Shown here in pieces: positions 7,851 through 15,855 of a stretch of 64,000 bases of DNA (position 1 is its first letter; every line of letters starts with the position of its first letter). The DNA is from Streptomyces neyagawaensis (GTDB taxonomy: Bacteria; Actinomycetota; Actinomycetes; Streptomycetales; Streptomycetaceae). Both the position numbers and the translations under genes were made by a program. Location: assembly GCF_023516595.1 (NCBI RefSeq), contig NZ_JAMGBG010000039.1, forward strand, positions 1-64,000, in the 5' to 3' direction. The notes beneath the pieces were generated by a model. The model was not told the origin of the DNA, searched no databases, and saw nothing but the letters and a program-made list of their open reading frames with translations.

Positions 7851-9316
7851 CGCGCACCCCCGTCGATGCTCGTCCCGCTCGGTTCCATGTCGATCGTGGT
7901 TTCGGTCGTCGTGCTGTCCGGCTCCCCGGGTGCCGGTGTCCCTCCGGTCCCCGCCTCCCCGCCCCGGCGGACCATCCGCACCGCCAGCGCGTGCTTGCAA
8001 GGGCCCCTGCCGCCGCGGTACTTCGCCCACCACAGGCAGGAACAGCTCAGTGTGCCCCCGTCGTCGCGGACCCGGTGGACATGCCCGTCCTCGGCGGTCA
8101 CCGTGCCGAGCGAGCCGTCCAGGGAGACCGCCCCGGCGGCCACCAGGCCGCGGGCCGAGCGTAGCCGCGGATTGTGCCGCTCGACGCGGTCGGCGTCGTA
8201 GGGGAGTTCCCGGTGGAAGTAGGCGGCCTCCGCCGTGTCGTAACCGACGCGTCCCGAGGTCCCCAGCCGGGTCAGCGCCGCCCGTACCCGCTCGGCGGTG
8301 AGGCCGGAGGACGCGGCCAGGTCGCCGATGTCGATGCGGGGCTCCCAGGCGAGGAGGACCGAGATCAGCTCCGCGTCCTCGGCGGCCTCGTCGGTGGCGA
8401 GGGCCTCCAGCACACCGCCCTCGCCGGAGAAGCCGCGCGCGGCCTCCGGGGACAGCGTGAGGGTGAGCCGCATACCGGGCAGCTCGACCTCCCAGGCGCT
8501 CGCCAGGGCCGCCGCCCCGGCGGCCGGCGGGCCGTAGACGCGCAGTGCGGTCGCGTGGCGCAGGACCCGTTGGAGGGCCACCAGCCGCTCCGGGCCGGGC
8601 AGGCAGACCGCGCCCGGCACCGGCCGCGTCGTCGGGCGCAGGACCCGGCCCGAGGGCACGACCCACTGGGCGCCCCGCGACGCGCCCCGCCCGCCACCGC
8701 GCGGCAGCGACCGCAGGAACCGTACGGCCTCGGCGGCGGGCAGCTCGGCCCGCAGATCGAAACCGGCGGCGATCACCTGCGCCTCGGCGAAACCGCGCAG
8801 CCAGCGGTCCGGCAACGGCACCTTCTTCTCCACCACCGGGCCGTCCAGCGTCGTCACCGCCAACTCGTCTGGGCCGACCCGCAGATGCAGCGGATCGTCG
8901 GAGCCGACGCGGGACAGCGCCTCGCGCAGTGGGTTGTTGACGTCGACGTTGGTCGTGCCGTGGCCGACCTCACCCCCGTCGAGTCCCGGCTCCAGGACGT
9001 CGAGCCGGGCGTACACCCCGCCGCAGCCGGAGAACGACTCGAAGCGCAGCCGGTCCCCGTTGCCCGTCACCACCGGGTCCAGGGAGGCCCGTAGCTGCTG
9101 CTGGTAGTAGCGCGCCGCCGCCACGTCGGCGACCGCCAGCAGGGCGGCCGCCGCCACCTGAGGAGAGGTCAGGAAGCCCGTGAAGAACCGCGGATGGTCC
9201 TGGAAGCCCGTCGGGGTCGCACCCCGGGAGGTCTCCAGCCCCAGCCGGCTTCCGCCCGCCGCGGACTCCAGCACGGAGGGTCGGGTATAGGCCACGGCCT
9301 GCAAAGATCGCGTCAT
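7847..9316 (-). CDS. SWIM zinc-finger protein
   Basis: A 489-residue protein with a SWIM zinc finger near the C-terminus: CSC at residues 425-427 followed by CKH at 440-442, the CxCx(n)CxH signature. SWIM fingers bind DNA or protein. The rest is a large uncharacterised N-terminal region (residues about 1-400) containing AARYYQQQLRASLDPVVTGNG and RADLIAAGFDLRAEL-like helical stretches. It is the first gene of a two-gene operon and overlaps the DUF6493 gene by ATGA. Start ATG 9316 is taken because homologous proteins begin near MTRSLQAVAY (from memory). Such pairs elsewhere can accompany MoxR ATPase and VWA genes, which are absent here. Confidence 0.82.
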   Translation of the reverse strand: MTRSLQAVAYTRPSVLESAAGGSRLGLETSRGATPTGFQDHPRFFTGFLTSPQVAAAALLAVADVAAARYYQQQLRASLDPVVTGNGDRLRFESFSGCGGVYARLDVLEPGLDGGEVGHGTTNVDVNNPLREALSRVGSDDPLHLRVGPDELAVTTLDGPVVEKKVPLPDRWLRGFAEAQVIAAGFDLRAELPAAEAVRFLRSLPRGGGRGASRGAQWVVPSGRVLRPTTRPVPGAVCLPGPERLVALQRVLRHATALRVYGPPAAGAAALASAWEVELPGMRLTLTLSPEAARGFSGEGGVLEALATDEAAEDAELISVLLAWEPRIDIGDLAASSGLTAERVRAALTRLGTSGRVGYDTAEAAYFHRELPYDADRVERHNPRLRSARGLVAAGAVSLDGSLGTVTAEDGHVHRVRDDGGTLSCSCLWWAKYRGGRGPCKHALAVRMVRRGGEAGTGGTPAPGEPDSTTTETTIDMEPSGTSIDGGAR

Positions 9317-9368
9317 GGGAAAACCGTAGGAGCGACCACTGACAACGGGCGATGACCTGCGAAAACGC

Positions 9369-9401
9369 GGCGGACGGCCCGGTGTTGCCGAGCCGTCCGC
9401 C
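9369..9401. terminator. Hairpin between SWIM gene start and phoD end
   Basis: A 10-bp perfect stem (GGCGGACGGC / GCCGTCCGCC) with a 13-nt loop lies 50 bp downstream of the phosphatase stop on the minus strand. It would end phoD transcription before the SWIM promoter region. Confidence 0.65.
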
Positions 9402-9450
9402 ATATGACTGGGGGCCAGGTTCGCCGGCCCCCCGTTTCAGGCCGTGCGGG

Positions 9451-11040
9451 TCACTGTCCCACCAGCCCCGGCTGGAGCGTCTTGGTGTAGAGCACGGTGC
9501 CGTCCTGCTCGCGCAGCCGCACCGTCAACTCCCCGCTGCGGCCGTCGATGTCGACCTCGCCGAAGAACTGGTAACCACCCGCGGGCGACACGTTCGCCGT
9601 GGTCGGCGCCTTGAGGAAGACCCGCTCGGGACCGAACGTGTTGTCGAGGGCGTTCGCCGGGAAGGCACCGGCGTTGAGCGGCCCGGAGACGAACTCCCAG
9701 AACGGCTCGAAGTCGGTGAACGCCGCCCGCGACGGCTGGTAGTGCTGCGCCGAGGTGTAGTGCACGTCGGCCGTCAGCCACACCGTCCCGGTGATCCTCT
9801 GGTGCTTGATGAACCGCAGCAGTTCGGCGATCTGCAGCTCACGCCCGAGCGGCGCGCCCGGGTCGCCCTGGGCCACCGCCTCGATGTTCGGCTTCCCGTC
9901 GCCGGTGTCCGGCACGACCAGGCCGAGCGGCATGTCGGAGGCGATCACCTTCCACACGGCACGGGAACGAGACAGCTCCCTCTTCAGCCACCGCAACTGC
10001 TCGGCGCCGAGGATGCCCACCGGGTCGGTGGTCTGCTTGCCGGGCGAGTTGGCGCCGCGGTACGTCCGCATGTCCAGGACGAACACGTCGAGGAGCGGGC
10101 CGTGGCGCATCACCCGGTGCACCCGGCCCTCGCGCGAGCCCGGCCGCAGCGTCGAGATGGGGAAGTACTCGCTGAAGGCGCGCCGCGCCCGGGACGCCAG
10201 CACGTCCACGCTCTTCTCCGTGTAGCGGGCGTCGGTGAGGATCTCTCCCGGGTACCAGTTGTTGGTGACCTCGTGGTCGTCCCACTGCACGATCGACGGC
10301 ACCTGCGCGTTGAACCGCTTCAGGTTCTCGTCCAGCAGGTTGTAGCGGAAGTTGCCGCGGAACTCCGCCAGCGTCTCCGCCACCTTGGCCTTCTCCTCGG
10401 TGGTGATGTTCCGCCAGGTCCCGCCGCCGGGCAGGGGCGCCGTCGCGGCGATGGGGCCGTCGGCGTAGATCGTGTCCCCGCTGAACAGGAAGAAGTCGGG
10501 GTCCAGCCGTCCCATCGCGTCGAAGACGCGGTAGCCGCCGCGATCCGGGTTGATGCCCCAGCCCTGCCCGGCCAGGTCGCCCGACCACAGGAACCGCACG
10601 CCGGAGCGCCGCTTCACCGGCGTCGTCCGGAACGTGCCGGTCACCGGCTCGCCGGTGCGGCGCGGGTCGTCCGGGTCGGCGAGGAGCACCCGGTAGTGGA
10701 TCTGCTCACCGGCCGGCAGGCCGCGCAACCGGGTCGTCCCGGTGAAGTCGGTGCCGGCCCCGAGCAGCGGGCCGTGCCACCTGCGCGGGTTGCGGAACGA
10801 CTCGGTGGCGGACGTCTCCACGATCATGCGCGCCGGCCGGTCCGAGCGCACCCACACGAGACCGGAGTGCGCGCTCACGTCTCCGGCCTGCACACCCCAT
10901 CCGGCCCGCGGCCGCCCCGACAGGGCGAACGCTGGCGCCGCCGCGAGCGAGCCGGGCAGGGCCAGGGCCGCCGACGCGGCCAGGGAACCGCGCAGCACAC
11001 TGCGGCGGCCGGGCAGGGAGATCGGCGGGCGGTGTGACAT
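9451..11040 (-). CDS. phoD: Secreted alkaline phosphatase D (PhoD)
   Basis: A 529-residue exported phosphomonoesterase/phosphodiesterase of the PhoD family. A Tat signal peptide opens the protein (PGRRSVLRGS with Arg 12-13, then an Ala/Leu-rich core and a cleavage region near AAAPAFA). Metal-site motifs are visible: FLWSGDLAGQGWG, LFSGDTIYADGP, and VQWDDHEVTNNWYPG, which is diagnostic for PhoD. The enzyme releases phosphate outside the cell using Ca/Fe. Start ATG 11040 has a strong AGGAGG site 8 nt upstream. A PHO-box-like sequence lies about 70 bp upstream, so control by PhoP under phosphate starvation is likely (inference). S. coelicolor has several PhoD paralogues; I cannot say which this matches. 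Confidence 0.9.
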   Translation of the reverse strand: MSHRPPISLPGRRSVLRGSLAASAALALPGSLAAAPAFALSGRPRAGWGVQAGDVSAHSGLVWVRSDRPARMIVETSATESFRNPRRWHGPLLGAGTDFTGTTRLRGLPAGEQIHYRVLLADPDDPRRTGEPVTGTFRTTPVKRRSGVRFLWSGDLAGQGWGINPDRGGYRVFDAMGRLDPDFFLFSGDTIYADGPIAATAPLPGGGTWRNITTEEKAKVAETLAEFRGNFRYNLLDENLKRFNAQVPSIVQWDDHEVTNNWYPGEILTDARYTEKSVDVLASRARRAFSEYFPISTLRPGSREGRVHRVMRHGPLLDVFVLDMRTYRGANSPGKQTTDPVGILGAEQLRWLKRELSRSRAVWKVIASDMPLGLVVPDTGDGKPNIEAVAQGDPGAPLGRELQIAELLRFIKHQRITGTVWLTADVHYTSAQHYQPSRAAFTDFEPFWEFVSGPLNAGAFPANALDNTFGPERVFLKAPTTANVSPAGGYQFFGEVDIDGRSGELTVRLREQDGTVLYTKTLQPGLVGQ

Positions 11041-11108
11041 GAATGAGCCTCCTGGGACGGATTCGGCCAATGCGCAGTGCCACAAGTACTGGTGCGCCGA
11101 GGCGCACG

Positions 11109-11126
11109 CGGAAACGACAAGTGAAC
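11109..11126 (-). promoter_or_regulatory. Possible PHO box upstream of phoD
   Basis: On the minus strand, GTTCACT at 11120-11126 matches the PhoP repeat consensus GTTCACC at 6 of 7 positions. A weaker copy GTTTCCG follows 11 bp later, the correct PHO-box spacing. It lies 70-86 bp before the phoD start. Only one unit is strong, so this is a candidate. Confidence 0.4.
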
Positions 11127-11167
11127 AACTGACCGGGGTTGCGGGGGAAGCAGGCCGCGACGCCCGC

Positions 11168-11320
11168 GAGGGGTGTGTCGCGCGAGTCCGGGAGGGGTGT
11201 GTCGTGCGGGACCGGGAGGGGTGTGTCGCGCGGGACCGGGCGGGATGTGCCGCGCGCCCGCCCGCCCGGGAGGGGCAGGTCGCGCCGGGCCCGGGAGAGG
11301 CATGTCGCTCCCGGCCCGGT
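11168..11320. repeat. 24-bp tandem repeat array
   Basis: Six degenerate copies of a 24-bp unit with core GAGGGGTGTGTCG start at 11168, 11192, 11216, 11240, 11270 and 11295. The first four are in exact 24-bp register; the last two have drifted. It lies between the start of phoD and the end of the MocR gene. The period is a multiple of three, so frames through it show an 8-residue repeat, but no ribosome site or codon bias supports a gene. Confidence 0.8.
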
Positions 11321-11333
11321 CAGGCAGCAGGAT

Positions 11334-12815
11334 TCACGCGCGGCCGTCCTGTCCGGCCGCCTCCGCCATCAGCCGTACCCCCTCCCGGATCCGTGCCGGT
11401 GACAGATGCGCGTACCCGAGGACCAGCCGGGGCAGGTCGTCCGGCACGCGCCCGTACCGCCCCAACTCACGCACCGCGACCCCCGCCGCCGTTACCCGCT
11501 CCACGAAGCGGTCGCACGGTCCGTACCGCTCGGGCAGCGTGGCGATCACATGGAGCCCGGCGGCGATCCCGGACACGCGCGTGCCGGGCAGGTTCTCGGT
11601 GAGGGCGGCCACCAGGGTGTCCCGGCGTTCGCGGTAGGCCCGCTGGCAGCGGCGCAGTTGCCGGTCGTGTTCGCCGCGCTCCACGAACCGGGCGAACAGG
11701 GCCTGGTCGAGGGTGGGATGGCCGAGATCCATGGTCCGCTTGCGCTCGACGACCTCCTCGGTCAGGGACGCCGGTACGAGGAGCCAGCCGAGCCGCAGTC
11801 CCGGCGCGAGCGACTTGCTGACGGAACCCGTGTACGCGACCCGCTCCGGGTCCAGTCCCTGGAGGGCGCCCACGGGGGCGCGGTCGTAGCGGAAGTCGCC
11901 GTCGTAGTCGTCCTCCACGATCAGACCGTCCACCGACCGCGCCCAGTCGAGCAGTTCGGTGCGGCGCCGCGCCGAGTAGGCGATGCCCGAGGGGAACTGG
12001 TGGGACGGCGTCGTCACCACCGCCCGCACACCCGAGTCGCGCAGCGGCCCCATGGCCAGACCCGCCCCGTCCAGTGGCAGCGGCACGGTGCCCATCCCGG
12101 CGGCGGCGTACAGGGACGCGTGCTCCGGGCTGCCGGGGTCCTCGACGCCCAGGGCGTGCTCCCCGCGCGCGTGGAGCACGAGCCCCAGCAGGGTCATCGC
12201 CTGGGCGACCCCGGAGACCACCACCAGCCGCTCCGGATCGGCGACCACGCCCCGGCGCCGGGCGAGCAGTTCGGCGAGCGCGGTACGCAGCCGGGGCAGC
12301 CCGCGCGGGTCCGGGTAGCCGAGCGCGTCGTGGGGGAGTTCCGCGAGCACCCCGCGCTGCGCGGCGGCCCAGGCGGCGCGCGGAAAGAGCGACAGGTCGG
12401 GTGTGCCGGGGACGAAGTCGGCACGGGCGCCGGGGGAGCGGGGGGCGAGATCACGCGCGCGTGGCGGTCCGCCACGGACCGCCGCCCCCACCCAGGTCCC
12501 CGCGCCCCGACCACTGCGCAGATACCCCTCCGCCGCCAACTGCTCGTACGCCTCGGTCACCAGCCCGCGCGACACCCCCAGATCGGCGGCGAGGTCCCGG
12601 CTCGACGGTAGCCGGGTCCCCCGCGCCAGCCGCCCCGAACGGATCGCCTCCCGCAGCGCCGCCTGCAACGTACGTCCACGCGCGCGTGCGGGAGCGGAGG
12701 CGACCGGCAGCAGCAACTCCCAGGCGGCGGCCCAGGGCGCGGCCCCCTCGCCGTCCACGGGCGCGTCCGGCGGAGGAGTGGTCCCCGACGGCGAATTGGT
12801 CCCCGATGACGTCAT
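11334..12815 (-). CDS. MocR/PdxR-type regulator (GntR helix-turn-helix fused to aminotransferase)
   Basis: A 493-residue chimeric regulator. The GntR winged helix is at the N-terminus (LQAALREAIRSGRLARGTRL and DLAADLGVSRGLVTEAYEQL, about residues 47-105). The rest is a fold-type I aminotransferase domain with PLP lysine in YTGSVSKSLAPGLRLGW and the pyridine-ring aspartate region IVEDDYDGDFRYDR. MocR proteins use PLP as an effector. The divergent neighbour 47 bp away is an EamA transporter, a common partner, so this gene probably controls that exporter and itself. Start ATG 12815; a Pro/Ser-rich leader of about 25 residues precedes the folded part. Confidence 0.9.
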   Translation of the reverse strand: MTSSGTNSPSGTTPPPDAPVDGEGAAPWAAAWELLLPVASAPARARGRTLQAALREAIRSGRLARGTRLPSSRDLAADLGVSRGLVTEAYEQLAAEGYLRSGRGAGTWVGAAVRGGPPRARDLAPRSPGARADFVPGTPDLSLFPRAAWAAAQRGVLAELPHDALGYPDPRGLPRLRTALAELLARRRGVVADPERLVVVSGVAQAMTLLGLVLHARGEHALGVEDPGSPEHASLYAAAGMGTVPLPLDGAGLAMGPLRDSGVRAVVTTPSHQFPSGIAYSARRRTELLDWARSVDGLIVEDDYDGDFRYDRAPVGALQGLDPERVAYTGSVSKSLAPGLRLGWLLVPASLTEEVVERKRTMDLGHPTLDQALFARFVERGEHDRQLRRCQRAYRERRDTLVAALTENLPGTRVSGIAAGLHVIATLPERYGPCDRFVERVTAAGVAVRELGRYGRVPDDLPRLVLGYAHLSPARIREGVRLMAEAAGQDGRA

Positions 12816-12821
12816 GGAAGT

Positions 12822-12838
12822 GGACCTTAAACCGGTCC
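12822..12838. promoter_or_regulatory. Short inverted repeat between MocR and EamA genes
   Basis: GGACC and GGTCC flank a 7-bp AT-rich centre (TTAAACC). The site lies in the 47-bp gap between the two divergent start codons, where a MocR operator would be expected. The arms are short, so this is a candidate only. Confidence 0.35.
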
Positions 12839-12862
12839 GCCCACGTCCCTAGCGTCACCGTC

Positions 12863-14023
12863 ATGAACGCCACCACGGCTCGTGGAGCCCTGCCCGCCGC
12901 CCTCGCCTGCGTCCTCGTCGGCGGCTCCTTCACCGCCAACAGCGTCCTCGGCGACTACCCGTACGCCGGCGGCCAGTTCCTCCGCTACGGGCTTGCCTTC
13001 CTGGTGCTGCTCCCGCTGCTCGGCCGGGGCGGCACCGCACCGCTGCGCCGCCTCACCGCCCGGCAGTGGCTGCGGCTGGCGCTGCTCGCGGCGGTCGGCA
13101 TGGTCGGCTTCAACCTCGCCGTGCTCGCCGCCGAGCGCACGGCGGAACCGGCCGTGCCCGGCGTGTTCGTGGGCTGCGCCCCCGTCGTCGTGGCCGTCCT
13201 GGTCCCCCTGTCGGAGGGGCGGCGCCCCCAACGGACCGTGCTGTACGGGGCGTCGCTGGTCGCGGCGGGCGCGTTCACCGTCCAGGGCTGGGGCCGCACG
13301 GACGGCGCCGGGATCGCCTTCTCCGTCTGCGCGCTGGCCGGCGAGGTCGGCTTCGCGGTGCTGGCCGTGCCGGTCCTGCGGCCGCTCGGACCACGGCTGC
13401 TGTCGGCGACCGTGTGCGGTGTCGCCGCGGCCGAGTCGGCCGCCGTCGGGCTGAGCGTCGACGGCGGTGACTGGCTGCGCCGCCCGGACGGCACGGAGGC
13501 CGCCGCACTGGTGTGGCAGGCGGCGGTCGTCACCGTCATCGGGTTCGTGTGCTGGTACATGGGCATGCAACGCATCGGCGCCGAACGCGCCACCCTCTTC
13601 TCCGGCCTCATCCCGGTGGCCGCCGCCTGCACCGCGCCCCTCGTCGGCACCGGCCCCTACGGCGCCGCCCAGGCGGTGGGCAGCGCCCTGGTGGGCGCCG
13701 GGGTCGCCCTGGGCTCCGGGTTGACCGTGCGCCGCGGTTCAGCGGCTGCCGTCGAGGATGACGCGGGCCACCAGCGCCGGGTCGTCGTTCATCGGGCAGT
13801 GGCCGCAGCCGGGCAGCCGCACCAGCCGCGCGCCGGGGATGACCCGCTTGGCGCGGACGCCCTGCCGGGGGACGAGCAGCCAGTCCCTCGTGCCCCAGGC
13901 CACGGTGACCGGCAGCTCCGGGATGTCGTCGGTGAACAGGACGCTCCCGCCGGCCCTGAGGGTCGCGTCGAACCCGGTGGCCCCCGCGAGCGCGAGCGTC
14001 TCGGCGACCACGGCCTCGGGTGA
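12863..14023 (+). CDS. EamA (DMT superfamily) transporter with C-terminal extension
   Basis: An inner-membrane drug/metabolite exporter with about ten hydrophobic segments and EamA features (ALACVLVGGSFTANSVLG at the start, FLRYGLAFLVLLPLLG, and WYMGMQRIGAERATLFSGL in the second half). The transporter part ends near residue 292 (SGLTVRRGSA), a normal family length. No stop is present there. The frame continues for about 95 polar residues to TGA 14021, running antisense through the alpha/beta hydrolase gene. Either the natural stop was lost or there is a sequence error. Start ATG 12863. It is probably controlled by the divergent MocR regulator. Confidence 0.8.
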   Translation: MNATTARGALPAALACVLVGGSFTANSVLGDYPYAGGQFLRYGLAFLVLLPLLGRGGTAPLRRLTARQWLRLALLAAVGMVGFNLAVLAAERTAEPAVPGVFVGCAPVVVAVLVPLSEGRRPQRTVLYGASLVAAGAFTVQGWGRTDGAGIAFSVCALAGEVGFAVLAVPVLRPLGPRLLSATVCGVAAAESAAVGLSVDGGDWLRRPDGTEAAALVWQAAVVTVIGFVCWYMGMQRIGAERATLFSGLIPVAAACTAPLVGTGPYGAAQAVGSALVGAGVALGSGLTVRRGSAAAVEDDAGHQRRVVVHRAVAAAGQPHQPRAGDDPLGADALPGDEQPVPRAPGHGDRQLRDVVGEQDAPAGPEGRVEPGGPRERERLGDHGLG

Positions 14024-14569
14024 ACGGCGGCTCGGGCGGGCGTAGATGGTGCTCGTCAGGGCTGCCCGGCCGGCCGCCGAACGCGACAGGCGCTGAACCA
14101 GCGGCAGCGGCATCCGCCGGGAGAGGTGCCGCATCGTCAGCAGGATGCCGAACGCGTAGCGCCGCTCGGCCTCGTTCCAGAACCCGGCGGGCGACAGCGC
14201 CGTGACCGACCGTACGAGCTTCTCCCGGCCCAGTTCCAGGGCGAGCAGACCGCCGAGGGAGTTGCCCGCGACATGGGGGCGGTCGAGCTCCAGGGTCTCG
14301 CAGAAGGCGCGGAACACGGCGGTGGTCGTGGGCAGGTCGTAGGCCAGGCCGTCCGGGAGGCCGGGGGACGCGCCGAAGCCGGGCAGGTCCACGCTGATGA
14401 CCTCGCGCTCGGCCGCCAGCAGGTGCACCACCGGGTCCCAGGCCTGCCGGTGGTGGCCGATTCCGTGCAGCAGGAGCAGCGGTTCGCCGGTGCCCTCGCG
14501 CGCGTAGGAGACCGTCACGGACCGCGGGCCGAGCGGGGAAGGGACCTGGAAGGAGACCGTGGCGGACAT
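13739..14569 (-). CDS. Alpha/beta hydrolase
   Basis: A 276-residue alpha/beta-hydrolase-fold protein. The oxyanion segment LLLLHGIGHHRQAWDPVV is near the N-terminus, the nucleophile elbow is GNSLGG, and the acid/His end is WGTRDWLLVPRQG followed by GCGHCPMNDDP. Family members include esterases, epoxide hydrolases and C-C hydrolases; the substrate is not predictable. Start ATG 14569 has GAGGAG 9 nt upstream. It is divergent from the ECF41 sigma factor and converges on, and overlaps by 285 bp, the extended EamA frame. ECF41 factors often control neighbouring redox or hydrolase genes, so it may be their target. Confidence 0.85.
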   Translation of the reverse strand: MSATVSFQVPSPLGPRSVTVSYAREGTGEPLLLLHGIGHHRQAWDPVVHLLAAEREVISVDLPGFGASPGLPDGLAYDLPTTTAVFRAFCETLELDRPHVAGNSLGGLLALELGREKLVRSVTALSPAGFWNEAERRYAFGILLTMRHLSRRMPLPLVQRLSRSAAGRAALTSTIYARPSRRSPEAVVAETLALAGATGFDATLRAGGSVLFTDDIPELPVTVAWGTRDWLLVPRQGVRAKRVIPGARLVRLPGCGHCPMNDDPALVARVILDGSR

Positions 14570-14639
14570 GGTGCAGCTCCTCGTCTGTGAGGGTGGGGCG
14601 CGCCGTCGAACGGCATTCCTAGACAGCTTGTCAGCAACT

Positions 14640-14655
14640 ACTACCGACGGGTAGT
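14640..14655. promoter_or_regulatory. 16-bp inverted repeat between hydrolase and ECF41 gene
   Basis: ACTACC-GACG-GGTAGT is a perfect 6-4-6 inverted repeat in the 142-bp divergent gap, 56 bp before the sigma gene start and 70 bp before the hydrolase start. It is well placed to be an operator for either gene; no binding protein is known. Confidence 0.45.
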
Positions 14656-14711
14656 CCTCGTGGGTAACAAACGCCCTGGACACCGGCCCACGCGTCGGAT
14701 GGGATGGGACG

Positions 14712-15599
14712 GTGACCACTGACACCGCGACCGATGTCTTCGAAGAGCACCGCCCCGTCCTCATGGGAGTCGCCTACCGCATGCTCGGCAGGGTCGCCGA
14801 CGCCGAGGACGTGGTCCAGGAGGCCTGGCTGCGCTGGACCGGAGCCGACCGGTCCGACGTACGCGAACCCCGCGGCTACCTGGTCCGTGTGACGACCCGC
14901 CTCGCCATCGACCGGCTCCGCCAGGTGCAGTCGCGCAACGAGGCCTATCCCGGCCCGTGGCTGCCCGAGCCGTACGTCACCGACTACGAGGCCACCGTCC
15001 CGGACACCGCGGAACGCGCCGTGCTCACCGACACCGTCTCCCTCGCCGTCCTCGTCGTCCTGGAGTCCCTCTCCCCCCTGGAACGCGCGGTGTTCGTGCT
15101 CCGGGAGGCCTTCGGCTACCCGTACGCCGAGATCGCCGGCATGCTCGACCGCACCGAGCCCGCCGTGCGCCAACTCGCCGGACGGGCCCGTCGGCACGTC
15201 GACGAGCGGCGCCCTCGCTACGAGGTCGACCCGGCCGAACGCCGGGAGCTCACCGAGCGGTTCCTCGCCGCGGCGGCCGGCGGCGACCTCGACGGGCTCA
15301 TGGCGCTGCTCGCCCCGGACGTCCGCCTCGTCGCCGACAGCGGTGGCCTCGCCAAGGCCCCGGTGCGGATCATCGAGTCCGCCGACAAGGTGGGGCGCTT
15401 CCTGCACGGAGTGTCCGGCCAGGGCGTCGCGGACGCCTCGTTCCGCTTCATGGAGATCAACGGCGGCTTCGCGCTGGTCGTCCTCACCGGAGGCAAGCCC
15501 GACGCCGTGTTCCAGCTCGACGTCGCCGACGGACGAATTCAGTGCATCCACATCGTCCGCAACCCGGAGAAGCTGCTCGCCCTGCCGCTCGACCAGTAG
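14712..15599 (+). CDS. ECF41-type RNA polymerase sigma factor
   Basis: A 295-residue extracytoplasmic-function sigma factor. Region 2 (VAYRMLGRVADAEDVVQEAW) and region 4 (LVVLESLSPLERAVFVLREA and YPYAEIAGMLDRTEPAVRQL) are followed by a SnoaL-like C-terminal domain of about 95 residues. The WLPEP linker motif (residues 83-87) and an RNPEKL motif near the C-terminus are hallmarks of group ECF41, where the fused domain replaces a separate anti-sigma factor and tunes activity. Start GTG 14712. ECF41 genes usually adjoin a COE gene (carboxymuconolactone decarboxylase, oxidoreductase or epimerase); none is beside this one, and the divergent alpha/beta hydrolase is the only near candidate target. 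Confidence 0.93.
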   Translation: MTTDTATDVFEEHRPVLMGVAYRMLGRVADAEDVVQEAWLRWTGADRSDVREPRGYLVRVTTRLAIDRLRQVQSRNEAYPGPWLPEPYVTDYEATVPDTAERAVLTDTVSLAVLVVLESLSPLERAVFVLREAFGYPYAEIAGMLDRTEPAVRQLAGRARRHVDERRPRYEVDPAERRELTERFLAAAAGGDLDGLMALLAPDVRLVADSGGLAKAPVRIIESADKVGRFLHGVSGQGVADASFRFMEINGGFALVVLTGGKPDAVFQLDVADGRIQCIHIVRNPEKLLALPLDQ

Positions 15600-15627
15600 C
15601 CGGTGGGCCGTCGGGCATCCGCCCGTC

Positions 15628-15669
15628 AACCGCCGTACGACCCGTCAGATGACCGGTCGTACGGCGGTT
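15628..15669 (+). terminator. Strong hairpin after ECF41 gene
   Basis: Arms of 15 bp (AACCGCCGTACGACC at 15628-15642 and its exact complement at 15655-15669) enclose a 12-nt loop, 28 bp after the sigma-factor stop. It is one of the strongest hairpins in the window. Confidence 0.85.
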
Positions 15670-15741
15670 CGGCATGCCCTCATGAAGGCTCCGTGAACGC
15701 TGTGCCACGCCCCGCGCGGCGGATGCCCGAGGCTTCGAGGA

Positions 15742-15776
15742 TTGGTCTTGACCAAGGGTGGGGGCGGGCCTATGGT
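15742..15776 (+). promoter_or_regulatory. Promoter with overlapping dre-like palindrome for GntR gene
   Basis: TTGGTC-TT-GACCAA (15742-15755) is a perfect 6-2-6 palindrome resembling the DasR responsive element core TGGTCTAGACCA. Its right half supplies a -35 box TTGACC (15748-15753), followed at 17 bp by -10 TATGGT (15771-15776). The arrangement predicts direct repression by a GntR/HutC protein: the gene product itself or DasR. Confidence 0.65.
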
Positions 15777-15855
15777 CGCAAGAAAGTGCAACAACCTTTA
15801 ATAAACAAGGGCGCTAAAAACGCCGCCGGGACACGGCGAAGCAGCGGAGGACAGG

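Noticed and set aside
7851..8666. N-terminal extension of the DUF6493 gene
   Set aside because: It would overlap most of the SWIM gene's 3' half. The ATGA overlap at 7847-7850 gives a natural start.
11168..11320. Possible CRISPR array
   Set aside because: The 24-bp units are directly tandem with no unique spacers and no cas genes are present.
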